Shown: positions 25,350 to 34,580, numbered from the stretch's first letter. The stretch: DNA of 40,101 nucleotides from Roseateles sp. (GCF_019237615.1 NZ_JAFAGT010000052.1:1-40101); one strand, 5' to 3'. The notes: a model not told the origin generated them from the letters alone. Program-made: numbers and translations.

Positions 25350-26174
25350 GTGGATGTCATCCTGCTGATCAAAGCCGCCATCATGGGCATCGTCGAGGGG
25401 CTGACAGAGTTCCTGCCGGTGTCGTCCACGGGCCACCTCATCCTGACCGGCAGCCTGCTGGGCATGACGGACGCCAAGTCCAAGGTCTTCGACATCGCCA
25501 TCCAGAGCGGCGCCATCCTGGCCGTGGTCATCGTCTACTGGGCGCGTATCCGCGAGGCCCTGGGCGGCCTGGGCAGCAGCGCCAAGCAGCGCCGCTTCGT
25601 CGGCAACGTCATCATCGGCTTCATCCCGGCCGGCGTCATCGGCCTGACGGTCTACAAGATGATCAAGGCCCACCTGTTCAACGCGCCCGTCGTGGCGGGC
25701 GCCTTCATCGTCGGCGCCCTCATCATCCTGTGGGTCGAGAAGCGGGCCAAGCCCCAGGCCCGCGTGCAGAGCGTGGACGACATGACGCCGATGGACGCGC
25801 TCAAGGTCGGCTTCGTGCAATGCCTGGGCATGATCCCCGGCACCAGCCGCTCGGGCGCCACCATCATCGGCGGCATGCTGCTGGGCCTGTCGCGCAAGGC
25901 CGCGACCGACTATTCCTTCTTCCTGGCCATCCCGACGCTGATCTCGGCCGGCGGCTACAGCCTCTGGAAGGAGCGCCACGCGCTGTCGCTGGCCGACTTC
26001 CCGATGTTCGCGGTCGGCTTCGTCGTCAGCTTCCTGGCCGCCTGGGCCTGCGTGCGCTGGCTGCTGCGCTACGTGTCCAGCCACACCTTCGTGCCCTTCG
26101 CCTGGTACCGCATAGCCTTCGGCATCATCGTGCTCGCTACCTGGGTGACGGGTACGGTCATTTGGGCCGACTGA
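25350..26174 (+). CDS. uppP: Undecaprenyl-diphosphatase
   Basis: The 274-residue inner-membrane enzyme dephosphorylates undecaprenyl diphosphate to recycle the lipid carrier of cell-wall synthesis; it also confers bacitracin tolerance. The two conserved motifs are present: [20 protein letters not shown] near the N-terminus and [20 protein letters not shown] at about 170. The GTG start at 25350 follows GGAG at 7 bases. About eight helices are predicted. It is divergent from the TetR gene and followed by map 12 bp after its stop. Confidence 0.95.
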   Translation: MDVILLIKAAIMGIVEGLTEFLPVSSTGHLILTGSLLGMTDAKSKVFDIAIQSGAILAVVIVYWARIREALGGLGSSAKQRRFVGNVIIGFIPAGVIGLTVYKMIKAHLFNAPVVAGAFIVGALIILWVEKRAKPQARVQSVDDMTPMDALKVGFVQCLGMIPGTSRSGATIIGGMLLGLSRKAATDYSFFLAIPTLISAGGYSLWKERHALSLADFPMFAVGFVVSFLAAWACVRWLLRYVSSHTFVPFAWYRIAFGIIVLATWVTGTVIWAD

Positions 26175-26186
26175 GATAATTCGGGC

Positions 26187-27008
26187 ATGGCCATCACGAT
26201 CAAGACCGCTGCCGACGTCGAGGGCATGCGCATCGCCGGGCGCCTGGCGTCCGAAGTCCTGGACATGCTCACGCCGCACGTCAAGCCGGGCATCACGACC
26301 AACGAGCTGGACCGGCTCGCCCACGACTACATCGTCAACGTGCAGCAGGCCATTCCCGCGCCGCTGAACTACTGCCCGCCGGGCTACATCCCCTACCCCA
26401 AGTCGATCTGCACGTCGGTCAACCAGCAGGTCTGCCACGGCATCCCCAACGACAAGCCGCTGAAGAACGGCGACATCGTCAACATCGACGTCACCGTCAT
26501 CAAGGACGGCTGGCACGGCGACACCAGCCGCATGTTCGTCGCGGGTGACGGCTCCATCGCGGCCAAGCGGCTGTGCGCCTTCACCTACGAGGCGATGTGG
26601 AAGGGCATCGCCAAGGTCAGGCCCGGCGCGCGCCTGGGCGACATCGGCCATGCCATCCAGACCTTCGCCGAGAACGCCGGCTTCTCCATCGTGCGCGAGT
26701 TCTGCGGCCACGGCATCGGCCGGGTCTTCCACGAGGAGCCGCAGGTGCTGCACTACGGCCGCCCCGGCACGCTGGACGAGTTGCTGCCCGGCATGATGTT
26801 CACCATCGAGCCCATGATCAACGCCGGCCGGCGCGAGATCAAGGAACTGGGCGATGGCTGGACCATCGTCACCAAGGACCGCTCGCTGTCCGCGCAGTGG
26901 GAGCACACCCTGCTCGTCACCGAGACCGGCTACGAAGTCATGACGCTGTCGGCAGGTAGCCCGCCGCCACCGGCCTTCATCACGCAGGCTGCGGCCGCCA
27001 CGGCCTGA
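26187..27008 (+). CDS. map: Methionine aminopeptidase, type I
   Basis: The 273-residue enzyme removes the initiator methionine from new proteins. The five metal ligands of the pita-bread fold are visible in VNIDVTVIKDGWHGDTSRMF (two Asp), FCGHGIGRVFHEEP (His), FTIEPM (Glu) and SAQWEHTLLVTE (Glu). The substrate-site histidine is in VCHGIPND. There is no N-terminal zinc extension, so it is type Ia. It sits between uppP and glnD; the glnD GTG starts 5 bp after the map stop. Confidence 0.96.
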   Translation: MAITIKTAADVEGMRIAGRLASEVLDMLTPHVKPGITTNELDRLAHDYIVNVQQAIPAPLNYCPPGYIPYPKSICTSVNQQVCHGIPNDKPLKNGDIVNIDVTVIKDGWHGDTSRMFVAGDGSIAAKRLCAFTYEAMWKGIAKVRPGARLGDIGHAIQTFAENAGFSIVREFCGHGIGRVFHEEPQVLHYGRPGTLDELLPGMMFTIEPMINAGRREIKELGDGWTIVTKDRSLSAQWEHTLLVTETGYEVMTLSAGSPPPPAFITQAAAATA

Positions 27009-27012
27009 CGCC

Positions 27013-29601
27013 GTGGCCACGCTTGCCGAGCTCCGCCAGCGGTTCAAGGCGGGCAAGCAGACGCTGATCGACGACTTCCTGGCCGCACGTCCCACCCAGG
27101 CCGGCGCGCAAAGCCTGCTGCGCCGCCTGGCCCGCCAGGTCGACGACACGCTGCGCACGCTGTGGTCGCAGGCCGGCATGCCGGCGGGCACCTGCCTCGT
27201 GGCCGTCGGCGGCTACGGCCGAGGCGAGCTGTTCCCGCATTCCGACGTGGACGTGCTGGTGTTGCTGCCCGACGGCGTCGAGGCCCATGTGCCCGGCCCC
27301 GTCAAGACGGCCATCGAGGGCTTCATCACGGCCTGCTGGGACGTCGGCCTGGAAATCGGCTCCTCGGTGCGCACGCTGGGCGAATGCCTGTCCGAGTCGC
27401 AGGGCGACGTGACCGTCCAGACGGCCCTGCTCGAAGCCCGCGCGCTGGCCGGCGAGGCCAGGCTGTTCCGCCTGCTGTCCGGGCGCTTCATGCAGGCCAT
27501 GGACGCCAAGGCCTTCTTCCGCGCCAAGACGCTGGAGACGGTGCAGCGCCACACCAAGTTCGACGACACGCCCTACGCGCTGGAGCCCAACTGCAAGGAA
27601 AGCCCCGGCGGCCTGCGCGACCTGCAGATGCTGATCTGGCTGGCCCGCGCGGCCGGCCTGGGCAAGACCTGGAAGGCCCTCAGCGCGCGCGGCCTCATCA
27701 CGGCCTTCGAGAGCCGCCAGCTGCAGCGCAACGAGGGCCAGCTCAAGCTCATACGCGCGCGCCTGCATGCGGTGGCCGGCCGGCGCGAGGACCGCCTCGT
27801 CTTCGACCTGCAGACCGCCGTCGCGCAGAGCTTCGGCTTCGTCGCGACCGACTCGGTGCGCGCCTCCGAGCTGCTGATGCGGCGCTACTACTGGGCGGCC
27901 AAGGCCGTCACGCAGCTGCACCAGATCCTGCTGCTGAACCTGGAGGAGCAGATCAACGGCTCCCAGCAGGGCCTGCTGCGCCCCATCGAGGGCCACCCGG
28001 AGTTCCTGGACCGCGGCCGCATGCTGGAGGTCGCCGGCGACGACCTCTACCAGCGCGACCCGCACGCCATCCTGCGCACCTTCCTCGTCTACCAGCAGAC
28101 GCCCGGCATCAAGGGCCTGTCGGCGCGCACGCTGCGGGCCCTCTACAACGCCCGCGGCCTGATGGACGCCGCCTGGCGCCGCGACCCGGTCAACCGCGCC
28201 ACCTTCATGACCATGCTGCGCGCGCCCGAAGGGCAGACGCATGCCTTCCGGCTCATGAACCAGACCTCGGTGCTGGGGCGCTACCTATGGGTGTTCCGCT
28301 CCATCGTCGGGCAGATGCAGCACGACCTCTTCCACGTCTACACCGTGGACCAGCACATCCTGATGGTGCTGCGCAACGTCAGGCGCTTCTTCATCCCCGA
28401 GCACGTGCACGAGTACCCGTTCTGCTCGCAGCTGGCCGCGCAGTTCGACCAGCCCGAGCAGCTCTACATTGCCGCCCTCTTCCACGACGTGGCCAAGGGC
28501 CGCGGCGGCGACCACTCCGAGCTGGGCGCCATCGAGGTCAAGCGCTTCTGCCGCCAGCATGGCCTCGGCCCGGCCGACACGGCCATGTGCGTCTTCCTCG
28601 TCGAGCACCACCTGACGATGTCGCGCGTGGCGCAGAAGGAGGACCTGTCCGATCCCGAGGTCATCGCCGCCTTCGCCGCCAAGGTGGGCGACGCGCGCCG
28701 CCTGACCGCCCTGTACCTCCTGACGGTGGCCGACATCCGCGGCACCAGCCCCAAGGTCTGGAACGCCTGGAAGGGCAAGCTGCTGGAGGACCTGTACCGC
28801 ATCACGCTGCGCGCGCTGGGCGGCGCGAAGATCAACCTGGATGCCGAGATCGAGGCGCGCAAGCAGGAGGCCCGGCAGGACCTCGCCCTGCACTCGCAGC
28901 TGCCCGGCACGGAGGAGCCGCTGTGGAACCGGCTGGCCGTCAGCTACTTCGCGCGCCACGAGGGCGCCGAGCTGGCCTGGCACGCGCGCTCGCTGTGGCG
29001 GCATGTGGACACGCAGGTGCCCGTCGTGCGCGCCCGCCCCTCGCCCATCGGCGAAGGCCTGCAGGTGCTGGTCTACGCGCCCGACCAGCCCGACCTGTTC
29101 GCGCGCATCTGCGGCTACTTCGATGGCGCCGGCTTCAGCATCCTCGACGCCAAGGTGCACACGACGCGCAACGGCTATGCGCTGGACACCTTCCAGGTCA
29201 TACGCCCCGAGGCCGACGTGCACCACCGCGACCTGGTGCCCCTCGTCGAGCAGAAGCTCGCCGCCACGCTGCAGGCCGGCGGCCCGCTGCCCGAGCCCCG
29301 GCGCGGCCGGCTGTCGCGCCGCGTCAAGAGCTTCCCCTATTCGCCGCGCATCTCGCTGCGCCCCGATGAGCGCGCCACCGCCTGGCTGCTGACCATCTCG
29401 ACGAGCGACCGCGCCGGCCTGCTCTACGCCATCGCCCGCGTGCTGGCCCGCCACGGCATCAACCTGCAGTTGGCCAAGATCTCCACGCTGGGCGAGCGCG
29501 TGGAGGACACTTTCCTCGTCGACGGTCCGGCGCTGCAACAGAACAAGGCCCAGCTGCAGATCGAGAGCGAGCTGCTTGACGCGGTCTCCCTGCCGGCATG
29601 A
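27013..29601 (+). CDS. glnD: Bifunctional PII uridylyltransferase / uridylyl-removing enzyme
   Basis: The 862-residue enzyme adds UMP to PII proteins under nitrogen limitation and removes it under nitrogen excess. The domains are, in order: a nucleotidyltransferase domain with GGYGRGELFPHSDVDVLVL (66-84); a PII-uridylyltransferase helical region; an HD hydrolase domain with ALFHDVAKGRGGDHSE (about 489-503); and two ACT domains that sense glutamine (starting about 684 and 792, the second with TSDRAGLLYAIARVLARHGI). Its length matches the family. It starts with GTG at 27013, tightly spaced after map. Confidence 0.97.
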   Translation: MATLAELRQRFKAGKQTLIDDFLAARPTQAGAQSLLRRLARQVDDTLRTLWSQAGMPAGTCLVAVGGYGRGELFPHSDVDVLVLLPDGVEAHVPGPVKTAIEGFITACWDVGLEIGSSVRTLGECLSESQGDVTVQTALLEARALAGEARLFRLLSGRFMQAMDAKAFFRAKTLETVQRHTKFDDTPYALEPNCKESPGGLRDLQMLIWLARAAGLGKTWKALSARGLITAFESRQLQRNEGQLKLIRARLHAVAGRREDRLVFDLQTAVAQSFGFVATDSVRASELLMRRYYWAAKAVTQLHQILLLNLEEQINGSQQGLLRPIEGHPEFLDRGRMLEVAGDDLYQRDPHAILRTFLVYQQTPGIKGLSARTLRALYNARGLMDAAWRRDPVNRATFMTMLRAPEGQTHAFRLMNQTSVLGRYLWVFRSIVGQMQHDLFHVYTVDQHILMVLRNVRRFFIPEHVHEYPFCSQLAAQFDQPEQLYIAALFHDVAKGRGGDHSELGAIEVKRFCRQHGLGPADTAMCVFLVEHHLTMSRVAQKEDLSDPEVIAAFAAKVGDARRLTALYLLTVADIRGTSPKVWNAWKGKLLEDLYRITLRALGGAKINLDAEIEARKQEARQDLALHSQLPGTEEPLWNRLAVSYFARHEGAELAWHARSLWRHVDTQVPVVRARPSPIGEGLQVLVYAPDQPDLFARICGYFDGAGFSILDAKVHTTRNGYALDTFQVIRPEADVHHRDLVPLVEQKLAATLQAGGPLPEPRRGRLSRRVKSFPYSPRISLRPDERATAWLLTISTSDRAGLLYAIARVLARHGINLQLAKISTLGERVEDTFLVDGPALQQNKAQLQIESELLDAVSLPA

Positions 29602-29674
29602 GCGCCGCGCCGGGCCGCCCCAGGCAAGCCCGCTCCCGCCCTGCGGGACAGCGAGCTGCACGAACGGTGCATCC

Positions 29675-30730
29675 ATGAACTACACCATCAACATCGACGA
29701 TGCCATCGCCGAGCTCGACCGCTTCGACGCCCTCCTGGACGTGCGCTCGCCGGGCGAGTTCGCGGAGGACCACCTGCCCGGCGCCCAGAACTGGCCCGTG
29801 CTGGACGACGAGGAGCGCCGCGTCGTAGGCACGCTCTACAAGCAGGACCCGCATGCCGGCCGCCGCCTGGGCGCCACGCTGGTGGCGCGCAACGTCGCGC
29901 GGCTGCTGGAGGAACGCACGGCTGACCTTCCCAAGACCTGGCGGCCGCTCGTCTACTGCTGGCGCGGCGGGCAGCGCTCGCTGTCGCTGCACTGGTTCCT
30001 CGGCCAGATCGGCTTCCGCTCGCGCCAGCTCGTGGGCGGCTACAAGGCCTACCGCGCCCAGGTGCGCGACGACCTCGAACAGCGCCCCGCCGACTTCCGC
30101 TACCGCGTGCTGTGCGGCCTCACCGGCTGCGGCAAGACACGGCTGCTGCAGGCGCTGGCCGCCGAGGGCGCGCAGGTGCTGGACCTCGAAGGCCTGGCCG
30201 CGCACCGCGGCTCGGTGCTGGGACACCTGCCGGACCGCCCCCAGCCGACGCAGAAGGGCTTCGACACGGCGCTGTGGGTGACGCTGCGCCAGCTGGACCC
30301 CGCGCGGCCCGTCTTCGTCGAGAGCGAGAGCCGCAAGATTGGCCGCATCGCCCTGCCCGCCGCGCTGCTGGCGGCGCTGCACGGCCAGGGCCGGCCGCTG
30401 TGGATAGATCTCCCCGAGGCCGCCCGCGTCGAGCTGCTGCTGCAGGACTACGCGCATTTCGCCGCCGCCCCCGAGGCCTTCTGCGCCGCGCTGGAGGACC
30501 TGGTCGAGCTGCGCGGCCGCGCCCGCGTGGCGGCATGGGCGGCGCAGGCACGCTCGGGCGACTGGGCTGGCGTCTTCACGGCGCTGATGCGCGAGCACTA
30601 CGACCCCGGCTACGCCGCGTCCCTGCAGCGGCATTTCCCGGCCGTCGCCGGCACGGCGCCGCTGCAGCTCGCCGACGCCCGGCCCGACACGCTGCGCGAC
30701 GCCGCCCGGCACCTGATCGCCACGGCTTGA
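29675..30730 (+). CDS. mnmH: tRNA 2-selenouridine synthase
   Basis: The 351-residue product has an N-terminal rhodanese domain with the catalytic cysteine C95 in VYCWRGGQRSLSLHW and LDVRSPGEFAEDHLPGA. A P-loop domain follows, with GLTGCGKT (148-155). MnmH (SelU) replaces sulfur by selenium at wobble uridine 34 through a geranylated intermediate, using selenophosphate. No selD is in the window. The ATG at 29675 lies 73 bp after glnD. Confidence 0.94.
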   Translation: MNYTINIDDAIAELDRFDALLDVRSPGEFAEDHLPGAQNWPVLDDEERRVVGTLYKQDPHAGRRLGATLVARNVARLLEERTADLPKTWRPLVYCWRGGQRSLSLHWFLGQIGFRSRQLVGGYKAYRAQVRDDLEQRPADFRYRVLCGLTGCGKTRLLQALAAEGAQVLDLEGLAAHRGSVLGHLPDRPQPTQKGFDTALWVTLRQLDPARPVFVESESRKIGRIALPAALLAALHGQGRPLWIDLPEAARVELLLQDYAHFAAAPEAFCAALEDLVELRGRARVAAWAAQARSGDWAGVFTALMREHYDPGYAASLQRHFPAVAGTAPLQLADARPDTLRDAARHLIATA

Positions 30731-30778
30731 GATGCATCAAGGCGCGCGCCGCCCAGGCCCGGCACACTCGCTGCCGCC

Positions 30779-31573
30779 ATGCCCAACCGCTACAGCGAAC
30801 AGGCCCTGAGGGAATCCCGGGCCTTCGGCGTCCGTTCCATCCCCGTGCTGCGCCCGCTGGGCTGGCTCTCGCGCGGCTGGCGGGACCTGTGGCGGGCGCC
30901 GCTGGCCTCGCTGGGCCAGGGCCTGGCGATGGCACTGTTCGGCGCGCTGCTATTCGCGCTGGCGCGTGAGCGCTTCTGGCTGCTTGCGGGTGCCTTCAGC
31001 GGCTTCCTGATCGTCGCGCCCATCCTGGCCACCGGGCTGTACGCCATCAGCCGCGAGCTGGACCGTGGCGGGCGGCCCGGCTGGCACACGGTGCGCGACG
31101 CCTGGCGGCCGCGCGACGGCCGGCTCATCGTCTTCGGCGTGCTGCTGGCCTTCGCCGGCACGGGCTGGGTGCTGTGCTCCGCGGCCTTCGTGACCGGTTT
31201 CGCCGCCGATCCCATCCACAACCCGCGCGACTTCCTGCTCAAGGTCGTGCTGAACGACGACTCCCGGCTGTTCGAGACCTGGCTGATGCTGGGCGCGGTG
31301 CTGGCCGCGCCGGTGTTCGCGTCCACCGTCGTCGCCATCCCGGCGCTGGTGGACCTGCCGCCGGGCAGGCTGGGCGTGCTGGGCGCCGTGTTCACGAGCT
31401 GGCGCGTCGTGCTGGAGCACCCCGCACCCATCGCGCTGTGGGCCGCCCTGCTCATCGCGCTGACGCTGGTCGGCATGGCCACCACGCTGCTGGGCCTGGT
31501 GCTCATCCTGCCCTGGCTGGGCCACGCCAGCTGGCACGCCTACCGCGACCTCGTCACCCGCAGGCCCGACTGA
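30779..31573 (+). CDS. DUF2189 domain membrane protein
   Basis: The 264-residue product begins with a soluble stretch (FGVRSIPVLRPLGWLSRGWR) and has about six membrane helices. The pattern VR-I-PLRWL-GW-D and APILATGLYAISRELDRG identify DUF2189, a family of inner-membrane proteins of unknown function often seen near cytochrome oxidase or transport genes. It lies 48 bp after mnmH in the same direction. Confidence 0.87.
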   Translation: MPNRYSEQALRESRAFGVRSIPVLRPLGWLSRGWRDLWRAPLASLGQGLAMALFGALLFALARERFWLLAGAFSGFLIVAPILATGLYAISRELDRGGRPGWHTVRDAWRPRDGRLIVFGVLLAFAGTGWVLCSAAFVTGFAADPIHNPRDFLLKVVLNDDSRLFETWLMLGAVLAAPVFASTVVAIPALVDLPPGRLGVLGAVFTSWRVVLEHPAPIALWAALLIALTLVGMATTLLGLVLILPWLGHASWHAYRDLVTRRPD

Positions 31574-31660
31574 CATGGACCGCCGGCCCCCACGTTCACT
31601 TCGCCCACGCCCCCTCGCGGGGGGGCGGCAGCGCCGTCGGGCGGCCGGGCGGCGCTGACC

Positions 31661-31879
31661 ATGTGGGGCTATACCGAAGCCGAGATCGCGCAGTTCGGCC
31701 TGACCTTCGGGGTCTCGGCCTTCATGCTGTACATGGTGTTCATCATCCTGCAGCTGGCGCGTGAGTCCAAGGCGGGGCGCTTCGGCACCTTCGTGCTGCT
31801 GCTGGGCCTGGGCTTCGGCCTGGTGGGCTTCGCCGCCAAGGGCGTCATCAAGCTCTTCCTGTCGGGCGCCATCGGCTGA
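31661..31879 (+). CDS. DUF2788 small membrane protein
   Basis: The 72-residue protein has two membrane helices: a first (about 13-31, SAFMLYMVFIILQLA) and a second (about 43-66, VLLLGLGFGLVGFAAKGVIK). The ESKAGRFGTFVLLLGLGFG segment matches DUF2788, a betaproteobacterial family of unknown function. It follows the DUF2189 gene after an 87-bp GC-rich spacer. Confidence 0.85.
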   Translation: MWGYTEAEIAQFGLTFGVSAFMLYMVFIILQLARESKAGRFGTFVLLLGLGFGLVGFAAKGVIKLFLSGAIG

Positions 31880-31882
31880 CGC

Positions 31883-31899
31883 CGGCCGGCGCCCGGCCG
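31883..31899. terminator. Hairpin between convergent DUF2788 and DUF3501 genes
   Basis: CGGCCGG-cgc-CCGGCCG is a perfect 7-bp stem in the 20-bp gap between convergent genes. It has no T-tract. Confidence 0.45.
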
Positions 31900-32475
31900 T
31901 CAGGCCAGGTCCGCCGCCAGGCTGGCCAGCGTCTCCGGCACGATCTGCACATGCGCCGGGTAGTGGGTGTGATCGCAGCCGAGCTTGACGCCCGCTCCCG
32001 CCTTGACGGCCTGGCGCATGGCCGGCGCCAGCTCGAAGCGCACGAAGTGCACGGCCGAGGTCTTCTCCTCGTTCTCACGGTCGAGGTCCTCGTCCGCAAC
32101 GGCATAGACGCGCGGCTGGCCCTCCACCTCGACGAACAGCCGGTCCTCCACGCCGATGAGCCTTGAGAGCTCGCGGCGGCGCTCGTTGGGGTCGGGATAC
32201 TCGATGAGCAGCGTCGCCTTCCAGTTGCCGCCGTCGGGCACCAGCGGCGCGTAGGCATCGATCTCGCCCTGAATACCCTCCTCCTCGAAGATCTTCTCGA
32301 TGCGCAGCATCTCCTGGATCTGGTAGCGGATGCTGCGCTCGTCCTCGAACTGCAGGTTCAGGTGCTCGCCCAGCCGCACGCTGCGCAGGCGGCGGTGGGC
32401 GACGATGGCCGGCTTCTCGGCCTTGCGGAACTTCGCATAGGCCTCCAGCGTCATGAGGCTGTCTATCGTGATCAT
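31900..32475 (-). CDS. DUF3501 family protein
   Basis: The 191-residue soluble protein has the family patterns MTLEAYAKFRKAEKPAIVAH, then IRYQIQEMLRIEKIFEEEGI and ELSRLIGVEDRLFVEVEG. DUF3501 genes are regularly found directly after a rubrerythrin and a CCG-domain Fe-S protein, as here. The start overlaps the stop of the Fe-S gene by 4 bp. It is the last gene of the three-gene operon. The biochemical function is unknown; the operon suggests a part in peroxide defence. Confidence 0.88.
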   Translation of the reverse strand: MITIDSLMTLEAYAKFRKAEKPAIVAHRRLRSVRLGEHLNLQFEDERSIRYQIQEMLRIEKIFEEEGIQGEIDAYAPLVPDGGNWKATLLIEYPDPNERRRELSRLIGVEDRLFVEVEGQPRVYAVADEDLDRENEEKTSAVHFVRFELAPAMRQAVKAGAGVKLGCDHTHYPAHVQIVPETLASLAADLA

Positions 32476-33821
32476 GGCAGTCCGTAGGCGGTGCGCATCA
32501 GCGTCAGCGGATGGGCCAGGGCCTTGGCCGGCGTGCCGGCCTGGGCCATGCCCTGCGCGATGTGGTGGCCGGCCAGCGCGCAGTCGCTGGCGATGACGTC
32601 GGGCTCGTCCCTGGCCATGGCCTTGAAGACGGGCTTGCCTATCTTCATCGCCACCGGATGGGTGCGCGTCTTCACGCCATAGGTGCCGGCATGGCCCGAG
32701 CAGCGCTCGACGGTGTTGAGCTTGACCTCCACGCTCTGTGCGATGAGCTTGAACATTTCCTCGGTCTTGCGGCCCATCTTTTGCACGCGGCCGTGGCAGG
32801 GGACGTGGTAGCTGACCTTGCCCAGCGGCTGCTTGAAGTCGGTTCTCAGCAGGCCGTCCTTGTGGCGGGCGACGAGATACTCGAACGGGTCCCACATCGC
32901 CTCCTGCACCTGCTTGACGGCCTCCTCGTCGGGAAACATCAGCGGCAGCTCCTGCTTGAACATCAGCGTGCAGCTCGGGATGGCCGACAGGATGGCGAAG
33001 CCGTCGCTGGCATAGGGCGCCAGCACGGCGATGTTGGCCGTCTTGTGCTGCTCCACCGCCTCCAGGTCGCCCAGCTCCAGCTTGGGCATGCCGCAGCAGG
33101 ACTCCTTCTCGACGATGACGTAGGGAATGGCGTTGTGCTCCAGCAGCTTGAGCAGGTCCAGGCCGATGCCGGGCTCGTTGTAGTTGACGTAGCAGGTCGA
33201 GAAGATGGCCACCTTGCCCGGCGTGCGCTCGCCGTTGGTGACGACCTGGGTCGAGGCCGCGGGCGCGCTCCAGCGGAAGCGGTGCGACGCCAACTCGGGC
33301 AGCCAGGCCTCGGGATGGACGCCGAGTTGCCTGTCCAGCAGCCTGCGCGCCAGCTTCGTGCGGTTCACCGCGTTGACCGCCTGCACGACGACGGGGATGC
33401 CGGCGAACTGGCCATGCACGTCGGTGGACGCGAGGAACCTCTCGCCAGCGCCGACCTCGCCCTTGCGGAACTTGATGGCCTTGGCCCGCAGCATCGTGTG
33501 CGGGAAGTCCAGGTTCCACGCATGCGGCGGCACATAGGGGCACTTGGTCATGTAGCAGAGGTCGCAGAGATAGCACTGGTCGACGACCTTCCAGAAATCC
33601 TGCCGGTCCACGCCGTCCAGTTCGCCCGTCTTGCCCTCGTCGACGAGATCGAACAGCGTCGGGAAGCTCTGGCACAGGCCGACGCAGCGGCGGCAGCCAT
33701 GACAGATTTCGAAGATGCGCGCCATCTCCTGGACGCAGGCCGCCTCGTCGTTGAACTCGGTGCTCTTCCAGTCGAGCGCGTGCCGCGTCGGGGCTTCGAG
33801 ATTGCCTTCTCTGCTGCTCAT
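32472..33821 (-). CDS. Fe-S protein with two 4Fe-4S clusters and CCG domains (GlpC/HdrD-like)
   Basis: The 449-residue product has two ferredoxin-type cluster motifs: C40-x2-C43-x2-C46-x3-C50 (CHGCRRCVGLCQ) and C83-x2-C86-x2-C89-x4-C94. Cysteine-rich CCG domains follow, with FSTCYVNYNEPGIGLDLL and ESCCGMPKLE, and SYHVPCHGRVQK with ERCSGHAGTYG. The layout is that of GlpC and heterodisulfide-reductase D-like electron carriers. It may pass electrons to the rubrerythrin upstream, which has no rubredoxin domain of its own; that is inference from the operon. The ATG at 33821 follows AGGAGCGAGG. Confidence 0.9.
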   Translation of the reverse strand: MSSREGNLEAPTRHALDWKSTEFNDEAACVQEMARIFEICHGCRRCVGLCQSFPTLFDLVDEGKTGELDGVDRQDFWKVVDQCYLCDLCYMTKCPYVPPHAWNLDFPHTMLRAKAIKFRKGEVGAGERFLASTDVHGQFAGIPVVVQAVNAVNRTKLARRLLDRQLGVHPEAWLPELASHRFRWSAPAASTQVVTNGERTPGKVAIFSTCYVNYNEPGIGLDLLKLLEHNAIPYVIVEKESCCGMPKLELGDLEAVEQHKTANIAVLAPYASDGFAILSAIPSCTLMFKQELPLMFPDEEAVKQVQEAMWDPFEYLVARHKDGLLRTDFKQPLGKVSYHVPCHGRVQKMGRKTEEMFKLIAQSVEVKLNTVERCSGHAGTYGVKTRTHPVAMKIGKPVFKAMARDEPDVIASDCALAGHHIAQGMAQAGTPAKALAHPLTLMRTAYGLP

Positions 33822-33878
33822 CCTCGCTCCTGCCCAATAGGCCGGCGACCGCTGCGCCCAGCGGCCGCCCGGGGGACT

Positions 33879-34298
33879 TCAGTCCACCAGGGCGTCCAGC
33901 GCCTTCTGGTAGCGGTTGGCGTGGGAACGCTCGGCCTTGGCCAGCGTCTCGAACCAGTCGGCGACCTCGTCGAAGCCCTCGTCACGAGCCGTCTTGGCCA
34001 TGCCCGGGTACATGTCGGTGTACTCGTGCGTCTCGCCGGCCACGGCAGCCTTCAGGTTGTCGCGCGTCGCGCCTATGGGCAGGCCGGTGGCGGGGTCGCC
34101 CACGGCCTCAAGGAACTCGAGATGGCCATGGGCATGACCCGTCTCGCCCTCGGCCGTGGAGCGGAACAGCGCCGCCACATCGTTCTGCCCTTCGATGTCG
34201 GCCTTGTTCGCGAAATAGAGGTAGCGGCGATTGGCCTGGGATTCACCTGCAAAGGCGTCCTTCAGGTTCTGCTCGGTCTTGGATCCTTTCAAGCTCAT
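33879..34298 (-). CDS. Rubrerythrin (diiron domain only)
   Basis: The 139-residue four-helix protein carries the diiron glutamates and histidines in [35 protein letters not shown] and [14 protein letters not shown]. The C-terminal rubredoxin domain of classical rubrerythrin is absent, so an outside electron donor is needed, possibly the Fe-S protein encoded next. Rubrerythrins reduce hydrogen peroxide. The start is ATG at 34298, with GGAG upstream. A 23-bp palindrome and an OxyR-type site precede the gene, supporting induction by peroxide. Confidence 0.92.
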   Translation of the reverse strand: MSLKGSKTEQNLKDAFAGESQANRRYLYFANKADIEGQNDVAALFRSTAEGETGHAHGHLEFLEAVGDPATGLPIGATRDNLKAAVAGETHEYTDMYPGMAKTARDEGFDEVADWFETLAKAERSHANRYQKALDALVD

Positions 34299-34317
34299 TG
34301 CAGTCTCCGTTGGGGGT

Positions 34318-34340
34318 GGGGAGTGGCGACGCTACTCCCC
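34318..34340. promoter_or_regulatory. 23-bp palindrome in the rubrerythrin leader
   Basis: GGGGAGT-g-GCG-a-CGC-t-ACTCCCC is symmetric around a single base, with one non-pairing position in each arm. It lies 20-42 bp upstream of the rubrerythrin start, between the start codon and the OxyR-type site. It could be a second operator or, in the transcript, a strong leader hairpin. Confidence 0.45.
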
Positions 34341-34358
34341 CGCCGGGGCGCGTAGCCA

Positions 34359-34395
34359 ATCGATACCTTCAATGCAGACCATAGCAAGCTGCTAT
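34359..34395. promoter_or_regulatory. Putative OxyR binding site upstream of rubrerythrin
   Basis: ATcG-N7-CaAT-N7-ATAG-N7-CTAT matches 14 of 16 positions of the four-part OxyR motif (ATAG-N7-CTAT-N7-ATAG-N7-CTAT), with exact spacing. The proximal half is perfect. The site ends 61 bp upstream of the rubrerythrin ATG, a suitable place for activation of the peroxide-defence operon. Confidence 0.6.
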
Positions 34396-34459
34396 GCCTA
34401 CCCCAGCCGTCAAGGGCCGATGGCGGGCGCGGTTGCCGGCTATACTTTCTTCGCCACGT

Positions 34460-34535
<76 letters not shown>

Positions 34536-34544
34536 CCGATACCC

Positions 34545-34580
34545 AAGGGGGTGCACCGAAAGGCCGCAACCCCTTGTTTC
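34545..34580 (+). terminator. tRNA-Ala terminator
   Basis: AAGGGGGTGC (34545-34554) pairs with GCAACCCCTT (34566-34575) with one mismatch around an 11-nt loop, then GTTTCTTCT follows. It lies 9 bp after the tRNA. A related hairpin follows the other attachment copy, so homology between the two ends extends past the 24-bp core. Confidence 0.7.

Noticed and set aside
24600-27191. 863-codon minus-strand open frame
   Set aside because: Only its last ~213 codons are real (TetR). The rest is antisense to uppP and map, an effect of high GC at third codon positions.
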